A stretch of DNA of 64,000 nucleotides from positions 148,805-212,804 of the forward strand of contig JBBJLW010000002.1 in NCBI GenBank assembly GCA_037720595.1, written 5' to 3'. Shown here piece by piece: positions 55,478 to 63,979 of the stretch. The translations under genes were made by a program, and so were the position numbers. Numbering within the stretch: the stretch's first letter is position 1; each line of letters opens with the position of its first letter. The stretch comes from Gaiellasilicea sp037720595 (lineage in GTDB: Bacteria > Actinomycetota > Thermoleophilia > Gaiellales > Gaiellaceae). Below the pieces are notes generated by a model, which did no database searches, was not told the origin of the DNA, and worked only from the letters and a program-made list of their open reading frames with translations.

Positions 55478-56593
55478 ATGGCCCGGCGGTTCCTCGGCGC
55501 GTACGGCGAGCTGGTCTTCTTGTTCGCGCTGGGCGCGCTCGCGCAACTGGAACTCTGGCTCGATTCGGAGTGGTCAGAGAACCGGTACGAGCTGGCCCCG
55601 CTCGCGCTCGCGATGACTGCGCTCCTGCTCTTGCGGGTTCGGGCTCCTCTACTGACGCTCCTTCTCGAGCTCGCTGCGCTCGAGCTTGCCACCGCGATCA
55701 ATACGGTTCCGAACAACGATCCGATGGGCGTGATCCTGCCGGTGGCAGTCGCCCTCTACTCGGCAGGCGCCCACCTTCGCGGCCGCGCGGTCGTCCTCGG
55801 CTCGGTCGTCGTGGTGGCCGCCGTGATCGCGGCGATGAGCCGGGATGGGAGCAGCCTGAACATCAGCGGCTTCCTTTTCTTCGGCTTCTTCCTGGGAGCC
55901 CCGTTTCTCGCGGGCGTCGTGATCCGGATCAGGCGCGAGCGGGAGCGGCTGCTCGTGAGCGAGCGCGACGAGCAGGCGCGCGCCGCCGGTGACGAGGAGC
56001 GGACCCGGATCGCGCGCGCGCTTCACCACCGCGTCGCGCACGCGATCAGCGTGATCGTCCTCCAGGCCCGCGGCGCGCGGCACTCGCTGGCCGTCGATCC
56101 CGACGACTCGCGCCGTGCGATCGACGCGATCGAGCGCACCGCGTCGCAGGCGCTCGGCGAGATGCGGCGGCTCCTCTCGATCCTGCGCGCTGACGACGAC
56201 GCGGCCGCACTCGCTCCCGAGGCTTCGCTCACCCACCTCGACGTCCTCGCCGAGGAAGTGCGTGCGGCCGGGCTCCCTGTCGAGATCACGATCGCGGGTG
56301 CGCCCCGCGAGCTCTCGCCCGGCCTCGACGCCTCTGCCTACCGGATCGTCCAGGAGGCGCTGACGAACGCGCTCAAGCACGCGGGCCGGGCGCGTGCGGT
56401 CGTGACCGTCGACTACGGCGACGAGCTGCTCGACATAGAGGTAGCCGACGACGGCGTCGGCAGCCAGAACGGCGACGGCAGCGGCCATGGCCTGCTCGGA
56501 ATGCGCGAGCGCGCCGCGGTCTTCGGCGGCAGGATCGAGGCCGGCCCGCGGAGTGGCGGCGGGTACGTCGTCCGCGCCAGCTTGCCGCTGTGA
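55478..56593 (+). CDS. Sensor histidine kinase, NarL/DesK type
   Basis: A 371-residue kinase. About five transmembrane segments (residues about 8-150) form the sensor. The HisKA_3 region has the phospho-accepting histidine in RIARALHHRVAHAISVIV, preceded by a coiled stretch (RRERERLLVSERDEQAR). The HATPase_c domain shows EALTNALKHAGRARAVV (N box), VADDGVGSQNGDGSGHGLLG and MRERAAVFGG. It overlaps the response regulator start by 4 bases. Signal unknown. Confidence 0.92.
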   Translation: MARRFLGAYGELVFLFALGALAQLELWLDSEWSENRYELAPLALAMTALLLLRVRAPLLTLLLELAALELATAINTVPNNDPMGVILPVAVALYSAGAHLRGRAVVLGSVVVVAAVIAAMSRDGSSLNISGFLFFGFFLGAPFLAGVVIRIRRERERLLVSERDEQARAAGDEERTRIARALHHRVAHAISVIVLQARGARHSLAVDPDDSRRAIDAIERTASQALGEMRRLLSILRADDDAAALAPEASLTHLDVLAEEVRAAGLPVEITIAGAPRELSPGLDASAYRIVQEALTNALKHAGRARAVVTVDYGDELLDIEVADDGVGSQNGDGSGHGLLGMRERAAVFGGRIEAGPRSGGGYVVRASLPL

Positions 56594-57261
56594 GAGCGGC
56601 TGCGGTGATCCGGGTGCTCCTCGCCGACGACCAGCACCTCGTCCGCTCGGGCTTTCGGATGATCCTTCGAGCCGATGCCGGGCTCGACGTCGTCGGCGAA
56701 GCGAGCGACGGCATCGAGGCCGTCGCGCTGGCGCGGGAGCTGCGCCCCGACGTCGTGCTGATGGACGTGCGGATGCCGCGGGTCGACGGGATCGAGGCCA
56801 CTCGCCGGATCGCTGCGCTGGACGAGCCGCCCCGGGTCCTCGTGCTGACGACGTTCGACCTGGACGAGTACGTCTACGCATCTCTCCGCGCGGGGGCGAG
56901 CGGTTTCCTGCTCAAGGACGCTCCGGAGGAGCAGTTGGCGGCTGCGATCAGAATTGCGGCGGACGGCGGCGCCCTCTTCGCGCCCGCCGTCACCCGACGC
57001 CTGATCGAGCGGTTCGCCGCGCTCGAAGAGAACGCAGGCGCTCCGCCTCGGCTCGACAGCCTCACGGCCCGCGAACTGGAGGTGCTGCGCCTCGTCGCCC
57101 GTGGCATGTCCAATGCCGAGATCGCCGCCGAGCTCGTCGTCAGCGATCACACCGTCAAGACCCATGTCGCTCGCGTTCTCTCGAAGCTCGATCTCCGAGA
57201 CCGGACTCAGGCCGTGATCGCGGCCTACGAGTCCGGCCTCGTTCGTCCGGGGCTGAGCTAG
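56590..57261 (+). CDS. NarL/LuxR-family response regulator
   Basis: A 223-residue regulator paired with the preceding kinase. The receiver domain has LLADDQHLVRSGF (acidic pair), the phosphorylation Asp in PDVVLMDVRMPRVDG, and KDAP (conserved Lys). The C-terminal LuxR domain runs LTARELEVLRLVARGMSN, AEIAAELVVSDHTVKTHVAR. GTG 56590 overlaps the kinase stop. It shares a CTAG with the convergent YidB-like gene. Confidence 0.93.
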   Translation: MRAAAVIRVLLADDQHLVRSGFRMILRADAGLDVVGEASDGIEAVALARELRPDVVLMDVRMPRVDGIEATRRIAALDEPPRVLVLTTFDLDEYVYASLRAGASGFLLKDAPEEQLAAAIRIAADGGALFAPAVTRRLIERFAALEENAGAPPRLDSLTARELEVLRLVARGMSNAEIAAELVVSDHTVKTHVARVLSKLDLRDRTQAVIAAYESGLVRPGLS

Positions 57262-57743
57262 GCGTCGACCCGCTTCAGCCGGTCGAAGGCCGACTCGAGC
57301 TCGTCGTCCGGGGGCAGCTCGCCGTTCGGCGACACCTGGTCGACGACGTCCGGCAGTACCTGCGCGACCGCGTCGGCCGCCTCGTCCTTCGAGACACCGA
57401 GCTTGTCCGCGATGCTCGTGATCTCGTCGTCGCCGACCGCATTACGGACGTCCTCTCCCGCGACGCGCTGGTTCTCGCCCTTTGCGACCCAGGAGTCCGC
57501 CTCCTTCGCCTTCCCGTTCGCCTGGAGACCGGAGAGCAGCTTCTTGAGGCCGCCGTTCATCAGCATCGAGGCCACCATCGGCAGCAGCATCCGGAGCATC
57601 GGATTGCCGCCGAGGCCACCGCCTGCGAGCGACCCTCCCCGCGAGCCGCTGCCGAGAATCCCGCCGAGCAGATCGCCGAGGCCGCCGCTTCCGCTTCCGC
57701 CTCCGCTCTTCGCGCCTTTCAACAAGTCGTCGAGACCGCCCAT
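57258..57743 (-). CDS. DUF937/YidB-like protein
   Basis: A 161-residue YidB-type protein: glycine-rich N-terminus (GGLGDLLGGILGSGSRGG), hydrophobic LRMLLPMVASMLMNGGLKKL, then the conserved VAKGENQRVAGEDVRNAVGD and LGVSKDEAADAVAQVLPDVV block. Function unknown. ATG 57743 is used because the in-frame sequence further upstream is unlike the family; GGAGAG stands nearby. Confidence 0.85.
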   Translation of the reverse strand: MGGLDDLLKGAKSGGGSGSGGLGDLLGGILGSGSRGGSLAGGGLGGNPMLRMLLPMVASMLMNGGLKKLLSGLQANGKAKEADSWVAKGENQRVAGEDVRNAVGDDEITSIADKLGVSKDEAADAVAQVLPDVVDQVSPNGELPPDDELESAFDRLKRVDA

Positions 57744-57818
57744 TGTTCTCTCCTTCGCTCGGATGATTGCTGCACCTGGTCGTCCGTTCCCCGAACGCAC
57801 CAACGCGTAGCCTCGTCT

Positions 57819-58037
57819 GATGATTGATGCCACGATCTCGCGCGCTCGGATGCGCGATCTGGCGTGTCTGGGCCGCTCCCGGGCTACCTGAGCGGCCTGG
57901 CGGCCGCTCAGTCAGCCCGTCCGCTTCGCGTGCTCAGCCCGTCACCGATGCAGCCGGCATCGGCAACGGCCTGATCCCGCGGCCCCAGAGCTGCCAGCTC
58001 GCGCCCCGAGACGGACGATCTCGTGGCATCAATCATC
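57819..58037. repeat. 219-bp element with 17-bp perfect terminal inverted repeats
   Basis: GATGATTGATGCCACGA at 57819-57835 is repeated inverted at 58021-58037, next to the stop of the lipoprotein gene. The gap 57744-58036 holds no credible gene; the only open frame crossing it (plus strand 57824-58069) has no start signal or family look. No transposase or clear target duplication is present. It looks like a miniature mobile element remnant. Confidence 0.6.
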
Positions 58038-58594
58038 TAGTCGTCGTCGCCGCGCAGCCTTTGCACTAGATCGCGGGCGTCGGCGTCATTCGCAGCGGCG
58101 ATCTGGACTTCCGGCGAGTCCGGGATCCCGTCGGGGTAGACGTCGAAGTCGATCTGCGGGAAGGCAACGATCTCGTCGCCCACGACCACCGCGACGTGAT
58201 GCCAAGCCTGATCGCGTCCACCGACCCGAGCCGCCTCCTTGGTGAGCCGCGCGAACGCCTCGGTTCCCTCGGTCGTCAGGTCGACCAGGACGACGGCTGT
58301 CCCAGTGCTCGGGTCGGCTGCGCGCCGGGCACTCGAGCGATCGATGTCCTCGGTGGTGAGCGCAGGCTTGGCCAACACCGGGTAGCGGAAGACCCGGGTC
58401 GGCGACTCTTCCAGGATGCCGGGACAGACCTCCCGAGGCGGCCCGCACCGGAGCTCGCCTTCCTCTCCGGGCGGGCCGATCGCCGCCTCGAGGTGGTAGA
58501 GCGCGAATCGCTCGTCGCCGCCATCGTCACCGCCGCAGCCGGCGCAGAGGAGGAGCAGCAGCCCGGCGAGGACGCCCTTCATGTTCCGTAGCAT
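58037..58594 (-). CDS. Lipoprotein with SecD-like P1 segment
   Basis: A 185-residue exported protein. The signal sequence MKGVLAGLLLLLCAGC ends in a lipobox-like CAGC (Cys20), followed by GGDDGGDE. The middle (DLTTEGTEAFARLTKEAARV, WHHVAVVVGDEIVAFPQID) resembles the periplasmic stretch of SecD that binds substrate. A role in binding exported chains is possible only by resemblance. ATG 58594 or 58582 start it; the second overlaps the divergent reductase ATG within a CATG. Confidence 0.75.
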   Translation of the reverse strand: MLRNMKGVLAGLLLLLCAGCGGDDGGDERFALYHLEAAIGPPGEEGELRCGPPREVCPGILEESPTRVFRYPVLAKPALTTEDIDRSSARRAADPSTGTAVVLVDLTTEGTEAFARLTKEAARVGGRDQAWHHVAVVVGDEIVAFPQIDFDVYPDGIPDSPEVQIAAANDADARDLVQRLRGDDD

Positions 58595-59933
58595 CGCTCA
58601 GGTGATCCCAGCCGCCAACTTTCGCATCGCGGTCGTCGGCTCGGGGCCGGCGGGGTTCTACGCGACCGCTGCGCTCCTCGCGAGCGACCTCGAGATCGGA
58701 GTCGACCTGATCGAGCGGCTGCCGACGCCCTGGGGGCTCGTCCGGCTCGGGGTCGCGCCGGATCACCCGAAGATCAAGGCCGTCTCGCGTGCGTTCGAGA
58801 AGACCGCGCAGCAGCCCGGCTTTCGGTTCTTCGGCAATGTCGAGGTCGGCCGGGACGTTTCCCACGAGGAGCTCCGCGGCCTCTACGACGCCGTCGTCTA
58901 CACGGTCGGCGCGCAAACCGACCGTCGGATGGGGATTCCGGGCGAGGACCTGCCCGGCTCCTTCGCCGCCACCGAGCTGGTCGCCTGGTACAACGGCCAC
59001 CCCGACTTCCAGGAGCTCTCGTTCGACCTCTCCGGCGAGCGCGCGGTCGTGATCGGCAACGGCAACGTCGCCCTCGACGTCGCCCGGATGCTGGCGCTGA
59101 CGCCCGAGGAGCTGGCGGCTACCGACACCACCGATGCGGCAATCGAGGCGATCGTCGGATCCGGGATTCGCGAGATCGTGGTCGTCGGCCGCCGCGGTCC
59201 GGTGCAGGCGGCCTGGACTCCGGTCGAGGTGGGCGAGCTCGGCGAGCTCGCGGGCGCCGACGTGCTCGTCCCTCCAGCGGACCTCGAGCTCGATCCGGCG
59301 AGCGAGGCGGAGCTCGCGGCGGCTCCGGCGACCGTTCGCCGTAGCGTCGAGCATCTGCGCGACTACGCCGCCCGAGCCCCGTCTGGTAAGCCGCGCTCGA
59401 TCCGGCTTCGCTTCCTCACCTCGCCGGTCGCGATTCTTGGCGAGGAGCGCGTCGAGGGGATCGAGCTCGTCCGCAACGAGCTCCACGACGGTCGTGCCGT
59501 CCCGACGGAGGAGCGCGAGACGCTCGCCTGCGGCATTGTCTTCCGCAGTGTCGGCTATCGCGGAGTCGGTCTTCCGGGCGTCCCGTTCGACGAGAGCACC
59601 GGCACGATCCCGAACGTCGGCGGCCGGGTCGAGCCCGGCCTCTACGCGGCTGGCTGGATCAAGCGCGGCCCGAGCGGCGTGATCGGCACGAACAAGAAGG
59701 ATGCGACGGAGACGGTCGAGCTCCTGCTCGAAGATGCCCGCGCAGGGCTCCTGCCGGCCAGCACGGACGGCAGTCTCGAGGCGCTGCTCGCCGAGCGTCG
59801 CGTCGAGGCCGTCATGTACGCAGGCTGGGAGGCGATCGACCTTGCCGAGCGCACCGCCGGAGAGCCTCACGGCCGTCCGAGAATCAAGCTCTCCAGCTGG
59901 GATGAGCTGCGCGCCGCCGCCGGTGCCACGTAA
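58581..59933 (+). CDS. Ferredoxin/adrenodoxin-NADP reductase (FprA-like)
   Basis: A 450-residue FAD enzyme of the adrenodoxin reductase type. FAD site AVVGSGPAGFYATAALLA near residue 18; PTPWGLVRLGVAPDHPKIK is diagnostic for this class; NADP site VVIGNGNVALDVARMLA near 155; GWIKRGPSGVIGTNKKDA near the end. It passes electrons between NADPH and ferredoxin, often for cytochromes P450. ATG 58581 is used, GTG 58602 is closer to many family starts. It diverges from the lipoprotein gene with overlapping start codons. Confidence 0.93.
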   Translation: MFRSIAQVIPAANFRIAVVGSGPAGFYATAALLASDLEIGVDLIERLPTPWGLVRLGVAPDHPKIKAVSRAFEKTAQQPGFRFFGNVEVGRDVSHEELRGLYDAVVYTVGAQTDRRMGIPGEDLPGSFAATELVAWYNGHPDFQELSFDLSGERAVVIGNGNVALDVARMLALTPEELAATDTTDAAIEAIVGSGIREIVVVGRRGPVQAAWTPVEVGELGELAGADVLVPPADLELDPASEAELAAAPATVRRSVEHLRDYAARAPSGKPRSIRLRFLTSPVAILGEERVEGIELVRNELHDGRAVPTEERETLACGIVFRSVGYRGVGLPGVPFDESTGTIPNVGGRVEPGLYAAGWIKRGPSGVIGTNKKDATETVELLLEDARAGLLPASTDGSLEALLAERRVEAVMYAGWEAIDLAERTAGEPHGRPRIKLSSWDELRAAAGAT

Positions 59934-59998
59934 CAGCCTCTCGCTGGTTCCCTCGTGCGGGGGAGGAGAATCGCGCGAGTTGCGCCGACAAGAGTGCT

Positions 59999-60199
59999 GT
60001 GGAGCAGCCCACCGTCGAATGTCTCCGTTGCGGCCATTCGAGGCCGTTCGTGCCTGGGCGGTGGGGGCATCAGGGAGCGGGCGAGTGCCCGCGCTGCGAG
60101 TACGTCGGATGGGCCTTCTCGACCGCCTCGACGACGCGAGCCCAGCGGCTCCTGCGTCCGCTTCCGCTTCGGCGACTCACCCGTGGCCGCGCGGCCTAG
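59999..60199 (+). CDS. Small zinc-ribbon protein
   Basis: A 66-residue protein. VECLRCGHSRPFVPGRWG and AGECPRCEYVGWAFS give two CxxC pairs for one zinc. The tail is very basic (TTRAQRLLRPLPLRRLTRGR), suited to nucleic acid binding. GTG 59999 lies in the 300-bp gap between the reductase and fumarase genes; no strong ribosome site is seen. The CxxC spacing and the CPRC-YVGWA wording make coding likely. Confidence 0.65.
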   Translation: MEQPTVECLRCGHSRPFVPGRWGHQGAGECPRCEYVGWAFSTASTTRAQRLLRPLPLRRLTRGRAA

Positions 60200-60233
60200 A
60201 GGCAGGGCTCTCGCCCGTCGTTAGACTCGGTCC

Positions 60234-61574
60234 GTGAGCACGGAAGCGAGACGGGAGCCCGCGGCCCGACAGCACTGGGGCGCCGAGACGGAGAAGGCGA
60301 TCGCGAACTTCCCCGTTTCCGGCGAGCCGATTCCGGTCCCGGTCGCCCGTTGGCTCGGTCGGATCAAGGCGGCAGCTGCGCGGGTGAACGCCGACCTCGG
60401 GCTGCTCGACGCCGAGAAGGCGGAGCGGATCGCCGCAGCCGGCGACGCAATCGCCCAGGGCGAACATGACGACCAGTTTCCGATCGACGTCTTCCAGACG
60501 GGCTCCGGAACGAGCTCGAACATGAACGCGAACGAGGTGATCGCGGCACTCGCCGGCGACGGCATTCACGCCAACGACGACGTCAACATGGGCCAGAGCT
60601 CGAACGACGTCTTTCCTTCCGCTGTCCATCTCGCGGCGCTCGGCGAGGTGGAGAACGATCTCCTGCCGGCGCTGGAGCAGCTCGCCGCGTCGCTCGAGGC
60701 CAAGGCGAGCGAGTTCGACGACGTCGTCAAATCCGGGCGGACGCACCTGATGGACGCCGTGCCGGTCACGCTCGGCCAGGAGTTTGGCGGCTATGCGGCC
60801 CAGGTGCGCCAGGGGCTCGATCGCGTCGCCGACTCGCGCAAGCGGCTCGGCCAGATCCCGCTCGGCGGCACTGCGGTGGGCACCGGCCTGAACACCCATC
60901 CGGAGTTCGCGGAGCGCGTTCGCCGCCTCCTTGTGGGCGACACGGCTCTCCAGATCTCTGCCCCGGCCGACCCCTTCGAGGCGCAGGCCGCGCGGGACGG
61001 GCTCGTCGAGGCGTCGGGTGCGCTGAAGACGGTGGCCGTCTCCCTGACGAAGATTGCCAACGACCTGCGGTTGATGGGCTCCGGCCCGCGCGCGGGTCTC
61101 GCCGAGATCTTCCTCCCCGAGCTCCAGAAGGGCAGCTCGATCATGCCGGGCAAGGTGAATCCCGTGATCCCGGAGGTCGTGACGCAGGTCGCCGCGCAGG
61201 TGATCGGTAACGACGCCGCGATCACCGCCGGGGGGATGCAGGGGCATTTTGAGCTCAACGTCTTCGTGCCGATGATGGCGCGCAACCTCCTTCAGTCGGT
61301 CGCCCTGCTCGCCGCCGCGTCTCGGCTGCTCGCTGAGAAGTGCGTCGATGGGATCGAGGCGAATCGGGAGCAGTGCGAGAGCTATGCCGAGCTGACGCTG
61401 GCCGCTGCAACCGCGCTCAATCCGTACATCGGATACGACAAGGCGTCCGAGATCGTCAAGGCCGCCGCCTCGTCCGGCCGGTCGTTGCGCGAGGTCGCCC
61501 GCGAGGCCGGGGTCGACGACGACACGCTCGACCGCGCGCTCGACTACCGCGCGATGGCCAAGCCGCACGGCTAG
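60234..61574 (+). CDS. fumC: Fumarate hydratase class II
   Basis: A 446-residue oxygen-stable fumarase of the TCA cycle, interconverting fumarate and malate. Substrate motifs are FQTGSGTSSNMNANEVI, GQSSNDVFPSAVHLAA, SGRTHLMDAVPVTLGQEFGG and the signature GSSIMPGKVNPVIPE. GTG 60234 fits the family start (TEARREPAARQHWGAETEKA). It shares CTAG with the convergent exported protein. Confidence 0.96.
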   Translation: MSTEARREPAARQHWGAETEKAIANFPVSGEPIPVPVARWLGRIKAAAARVNADLGLLDAEKAERIAAAGDAIAQGEHDDQFPIDVFQTGSGTSSNMNANEVIAALAGDGIHANDDVNMGQSSNDVFPSAVHLAALGEVENDLLPALEQLAASLEAKASEFDDVVKSGRTHLMDAVPVTLGQEFGGYAAQVRQGLDRVADSRKRLGQIPLGGTAVGTGLNTHPEFAERVRRLLVGDTALQISAPADPFEAQAARDGLVEASGALKTVAVSLTKIANDLRLMGSGPRAGLAEIFLPELQKGSSIMPGKVNPVIPEVVTQVAAQVIGNDAAITAGGMQGHFELNVFVPMMARNLLQSVALLAAASRLLAEKCVDGIEANREQCESYAELTLAAATALNPYIGYDKASEIVKAAASSGRSLREVAREAGVDDDTLDRALDYRAMAKPHG

Positions 61575-61930
61575 CGCTTCGGCTTCTTCGGTTCGGGCTT
61601 CTTGCACGCGCCGTCGCGGCGCAACACGGTCCGGCTGCCGAGGGAGCCGACCGCACGTACCGTCGCCTCTGCGCACCGTCCGAGGCGCAGCGCGAACCGG
61701 ACTTTCAGCCGCCTCAGCTTCGAAGCGGTGGCCGTACGTGTTTGCTGCGCTCCGGTCGTGACCGCGACGACCCGGATGCTCTCGCCGAAGACGAACCCCC
61801 GTCCCTCAACCGAGAGCGGCGCCGTGGCCCGGAGCTGCAGGATCGGACGGGTCGTGCCGGCATCCGTGGAGACGGCACCCGCGGTCGGCCCGAGAACGAG
61901 CGCGGCGAGCATGGCGGCAGTGGCAGGCAT
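61571..61930 (-). CDS. Small exported basic protein of unknown function
   Basis: A 119-residue protein with a signal peptide-like N-terminus (MPATAAMLAALVLGPTAGAV), a beta-rich middle (APLSVEGRGFVFGESIRVVA) reminiscent of an IPT/Ig-like strand set, two cysteines that could pair, and a lysine/proline-rich end (ACKKPEPKKPKR). No known activity. The start is ATG 61930; the 174 bp upstream (61931-62104) hold a weak hairpin at 62043-62063 (GCCCGA/TCGGGC) but no further gene. Confidence 0.6.
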   Translation of the reverse strand: MPATAAMLAALVLGPTAGAVSTDAGTTRPILQLRATAPLSVEGRGFVFGESIRVVAVTTGAQQTRTATASKLRRLKVRFALRLGRCAEATVRAVGSLGSRTVLRRDGACKKPEPKKPKR

Positions 61931-62104
61931 GGCGTTTGCGTCTTCCGCTCATGAAAGACACGGCACAAGTCCTGCACAACCCGCGAATGGGGGATGCGTT
62001 ACCTCCTTGACAGGCGCTAGGAGGCGGCTACGATCCGCCCCAGCCCGAGGAATCTCTTCGGGCTTTGCTTGGACTCGTTCATCTAAGGGGAGAGGAAGAC
62101 TCGT

Positions 62105-63979
62105 ATGAGTTCGAGGGAAGGGAAGACAATGAACGGATTTCTGTTGCGCGTGGCGCTTCTCGCGCTCGGCGCGCTCGCGTTGGTCGCACCCGCCTCCGCC
62201 GACGTCGCGGTCACCGACCAGGCTTACGTTCGGCACGACGGCGGCACGGACGTGACGATCACGGATTGCTCGACGAACAATCGGCAGCAGAACGAGCCGT
62301 CGGTCGCCGTCGACCCGATCAACTCGGAGCATGCGGTAGCGGGCTCGAACGAGTACTGCACCACGCCGACGACCGGCGGCACCTGGGCGGGCTTCTACCA
62401 CTCGGCGAACGGCGGCGACACCTGGACCGACAGCCTTTTGCCGGGCTATCCGACCGACACCTCGGCGGAAGGCCGGGCCTCGCCGCTCTTCGGCCTCGTG
62501 AACAACGCCGGCGACCCGGTGCAGGCCTGGGACCGCTCCGGCCATGCGTACTACGCAGGGATCGCGTTCAATCGCGGCAGGCCAGCGAGCGGGTCGATCT
62601 GGGTGGCTCGCTACGACTGGAACATGGTCATGACGGCCCCGGATTACCGGTACACGACAATCGCCTCGCGTGGCACGCCGAGCCCGATCTTCCGTGGGCT
62701 CTTCAACGATAAGGTGCAGCTCGAGGTCGATCGCGGCGTTGCGAGCCCCTTCGAAGGCAACGTCTACGCCTGCTACGCCCGTTTCACCGCTAGCGGCGCC
62801 AATAACGGCATCTTCTTCCTGCGCTCGGACGACGAGGCTCGCTCGTTCAGCCAGCAGAAGATCTCTGCCGGCGTCCACGGCAACCAGTTCTGCGACATCG
62901 CGACGACGAAGGACGGGACGATCTTCGTCGTTTGGCGGCAGTTCGCGTTCCAGAAGCAGCAGAACGACGCGGTCGTCGTCGTCAAGTCGACGGACGGTGG
63001 GCGCTCGTTCACGAAGCCGGAGGTCGTCACGGAGTTCACGCCGTGGGACCTCACCGACCATGCCGGCTTGCCGGCGGCGAACGGCCAGGCCCGGTACGAC
63101 GCGTGCCTCGCGGGTGACGGCACCCTCGGGGGCTGCGCCGGCCCCGAGCCGCGCAACGACTCTCGCGACTGCGGCGACGGCCCGTTCGTCTGCCAGTCGG
63201 GCTACGTGTTCTTCCGCAACGCCTCGCAGACGCGCATCACCGCCGATACGGAAGCCGCCGGCGATCCGGACGCGGCGTACATCGTCTACGACGCAACGGT
63301 GCCCGGGTCGGAGACGCCCACGGGCACGAGTTACGGGACGCTCGGCGTCTCCGGCGCGGGCTCGCAGGGATCCGTCTACTTCGTGAAGACCGGGGACGGT
63401 GGGGCAAGCTGGAGCGCACCGGCGCGAATCGACCCGGAGCCGAAGGGGCACCAGTTCTTCGCGGACATCGACGCGAACGCCGGGCGGCTCTATGCCGTCT
63501 ACCACGACAGCCGGTTCGACTGCTCGACCGGTCCGGCCGGCATGACCGGCGATTTCCGGACGGTGCCCATCTCGAACAGCTGGGTGCCGGCAAACCCGCC
63601 GGGCGGCATCTCCTGTGGCGGGGGGCTGGACACGTTCAGTGCCACCTCCGTTGACGGGGGTGGGAGCTGGACGTACGCGGACGTCTCGAGTGTCACGCAG
63701 ATGCCGCAGTACGAGCAGTTCGGCAACCGAAACGTGCCCTTCCACGGCGACTACAACTACATCTCAGCTGAAGGCTCGACCGTGTTGATGACCTGGACCG
63801 ACCAGCGCGACACGCGGCCCGGAGACGACCCGCGATACACGAACGGGGACGGAACCGACGGCTTCGACGTGTTCCAGACGCGCCTGTGCTCGGGGACGCC
63901 GCCGAGCTGCGGCGCTGACACGACGCCGAACGCCGGCGGGCTCGACCAGAACATCTACGGCGCAACGATCGCTCCGTAG
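62105..63979 (+). CDS. Secreted sialidase-like/BNR-repeat beta-propeller protein
   Basis: A 624-residue exported protein. The signal peptide is MNGFLLRVALLALGALALVA (from the second ATG, 62129) ending near ASA. Asp-box motifs mark propeller blades: SANGGDTW, STDGGRSF, KTGDGGASW and SVDGGGSW. The first blade carries NEPSVAVDPINSEHAVAG, common in this exo-alpha-sialidase-like group. Several cysteines (CYARF, GGCAGPEP, SRDCGDG) suggest disulfides. The sialidase catalytic arginine triad is not evident, so glycan hydrolysis is uncertain. ATG 62105 and 62129 both have purine-rich sites upstream. Confidence 0.82.
   Translation: MSSREGKTMNGFLLRVALLALGALALVAPASADVAVTDQAYVRHDGGTDVTITDCSTNNRQQNEPSVAVDPINSEHAVAGSNEYCTTPTTGGTWAGFYHSANGGDTWTDSLLPGYPTDTSAEGRASPLFGLVNNAGDPVQAWDRSGHAYYAGIAFNRGRPASGSIWVARYDWNMVMTAPDYRYTTIASRGTPSPIFRGLFNDKVQLEVDRGVASPFEGNVYACYARFTASGANNGIFFLRSDDEARSFSQQKISAGVHGNQFCDIATTKDGTIFVVWRQFAFQKQQNDAVVVVKSTDGGRSFTKPEVVTEFTPWDLTDHAGLPAANGQARYDACLAGDGTLGGCAGPEPRNDSRDCGDGPFVCQSGYVFFRNASQTRITADTEAAGDPDAAYIVYDATVPGSETPTGTSYGTLGVSGAGSQGSVYFVKTGDGGASWSAPARIDPEPKGHQFFADIDANAGRLYAVYHDSRFDCSTGPAGMTGDFRTVPISNSWVPANPPGGISCGGGLDTFSATSVDGGGSWTYADVSSVTQMPQYEQFGNRNVPFHGDYNYISAEGSTVLMTWTDQRDTRPGDDPRYTNGDGTDGFDVFQTRLCSGTPPSCGADTTPNAGGLDQNIYGATIAP

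Noticed and set aside
57824..58069. 81-codon plus-strand frame in the 57744-58036 gap
   Set aside because: Begins inside one inverted-repeat arm, ends past the other, with no ribosome site or family resemblance; treated as part of the repeat element.
62043..62063. Hairpin GCCCGA/TCGGGC followed by TTTGCTT
   Set aside because: Looks terminator-like but lies upstream of the beta-propeller gene with no plus-strand gene ending just before it; the stem is short and could be chance in GC-rich DNA.
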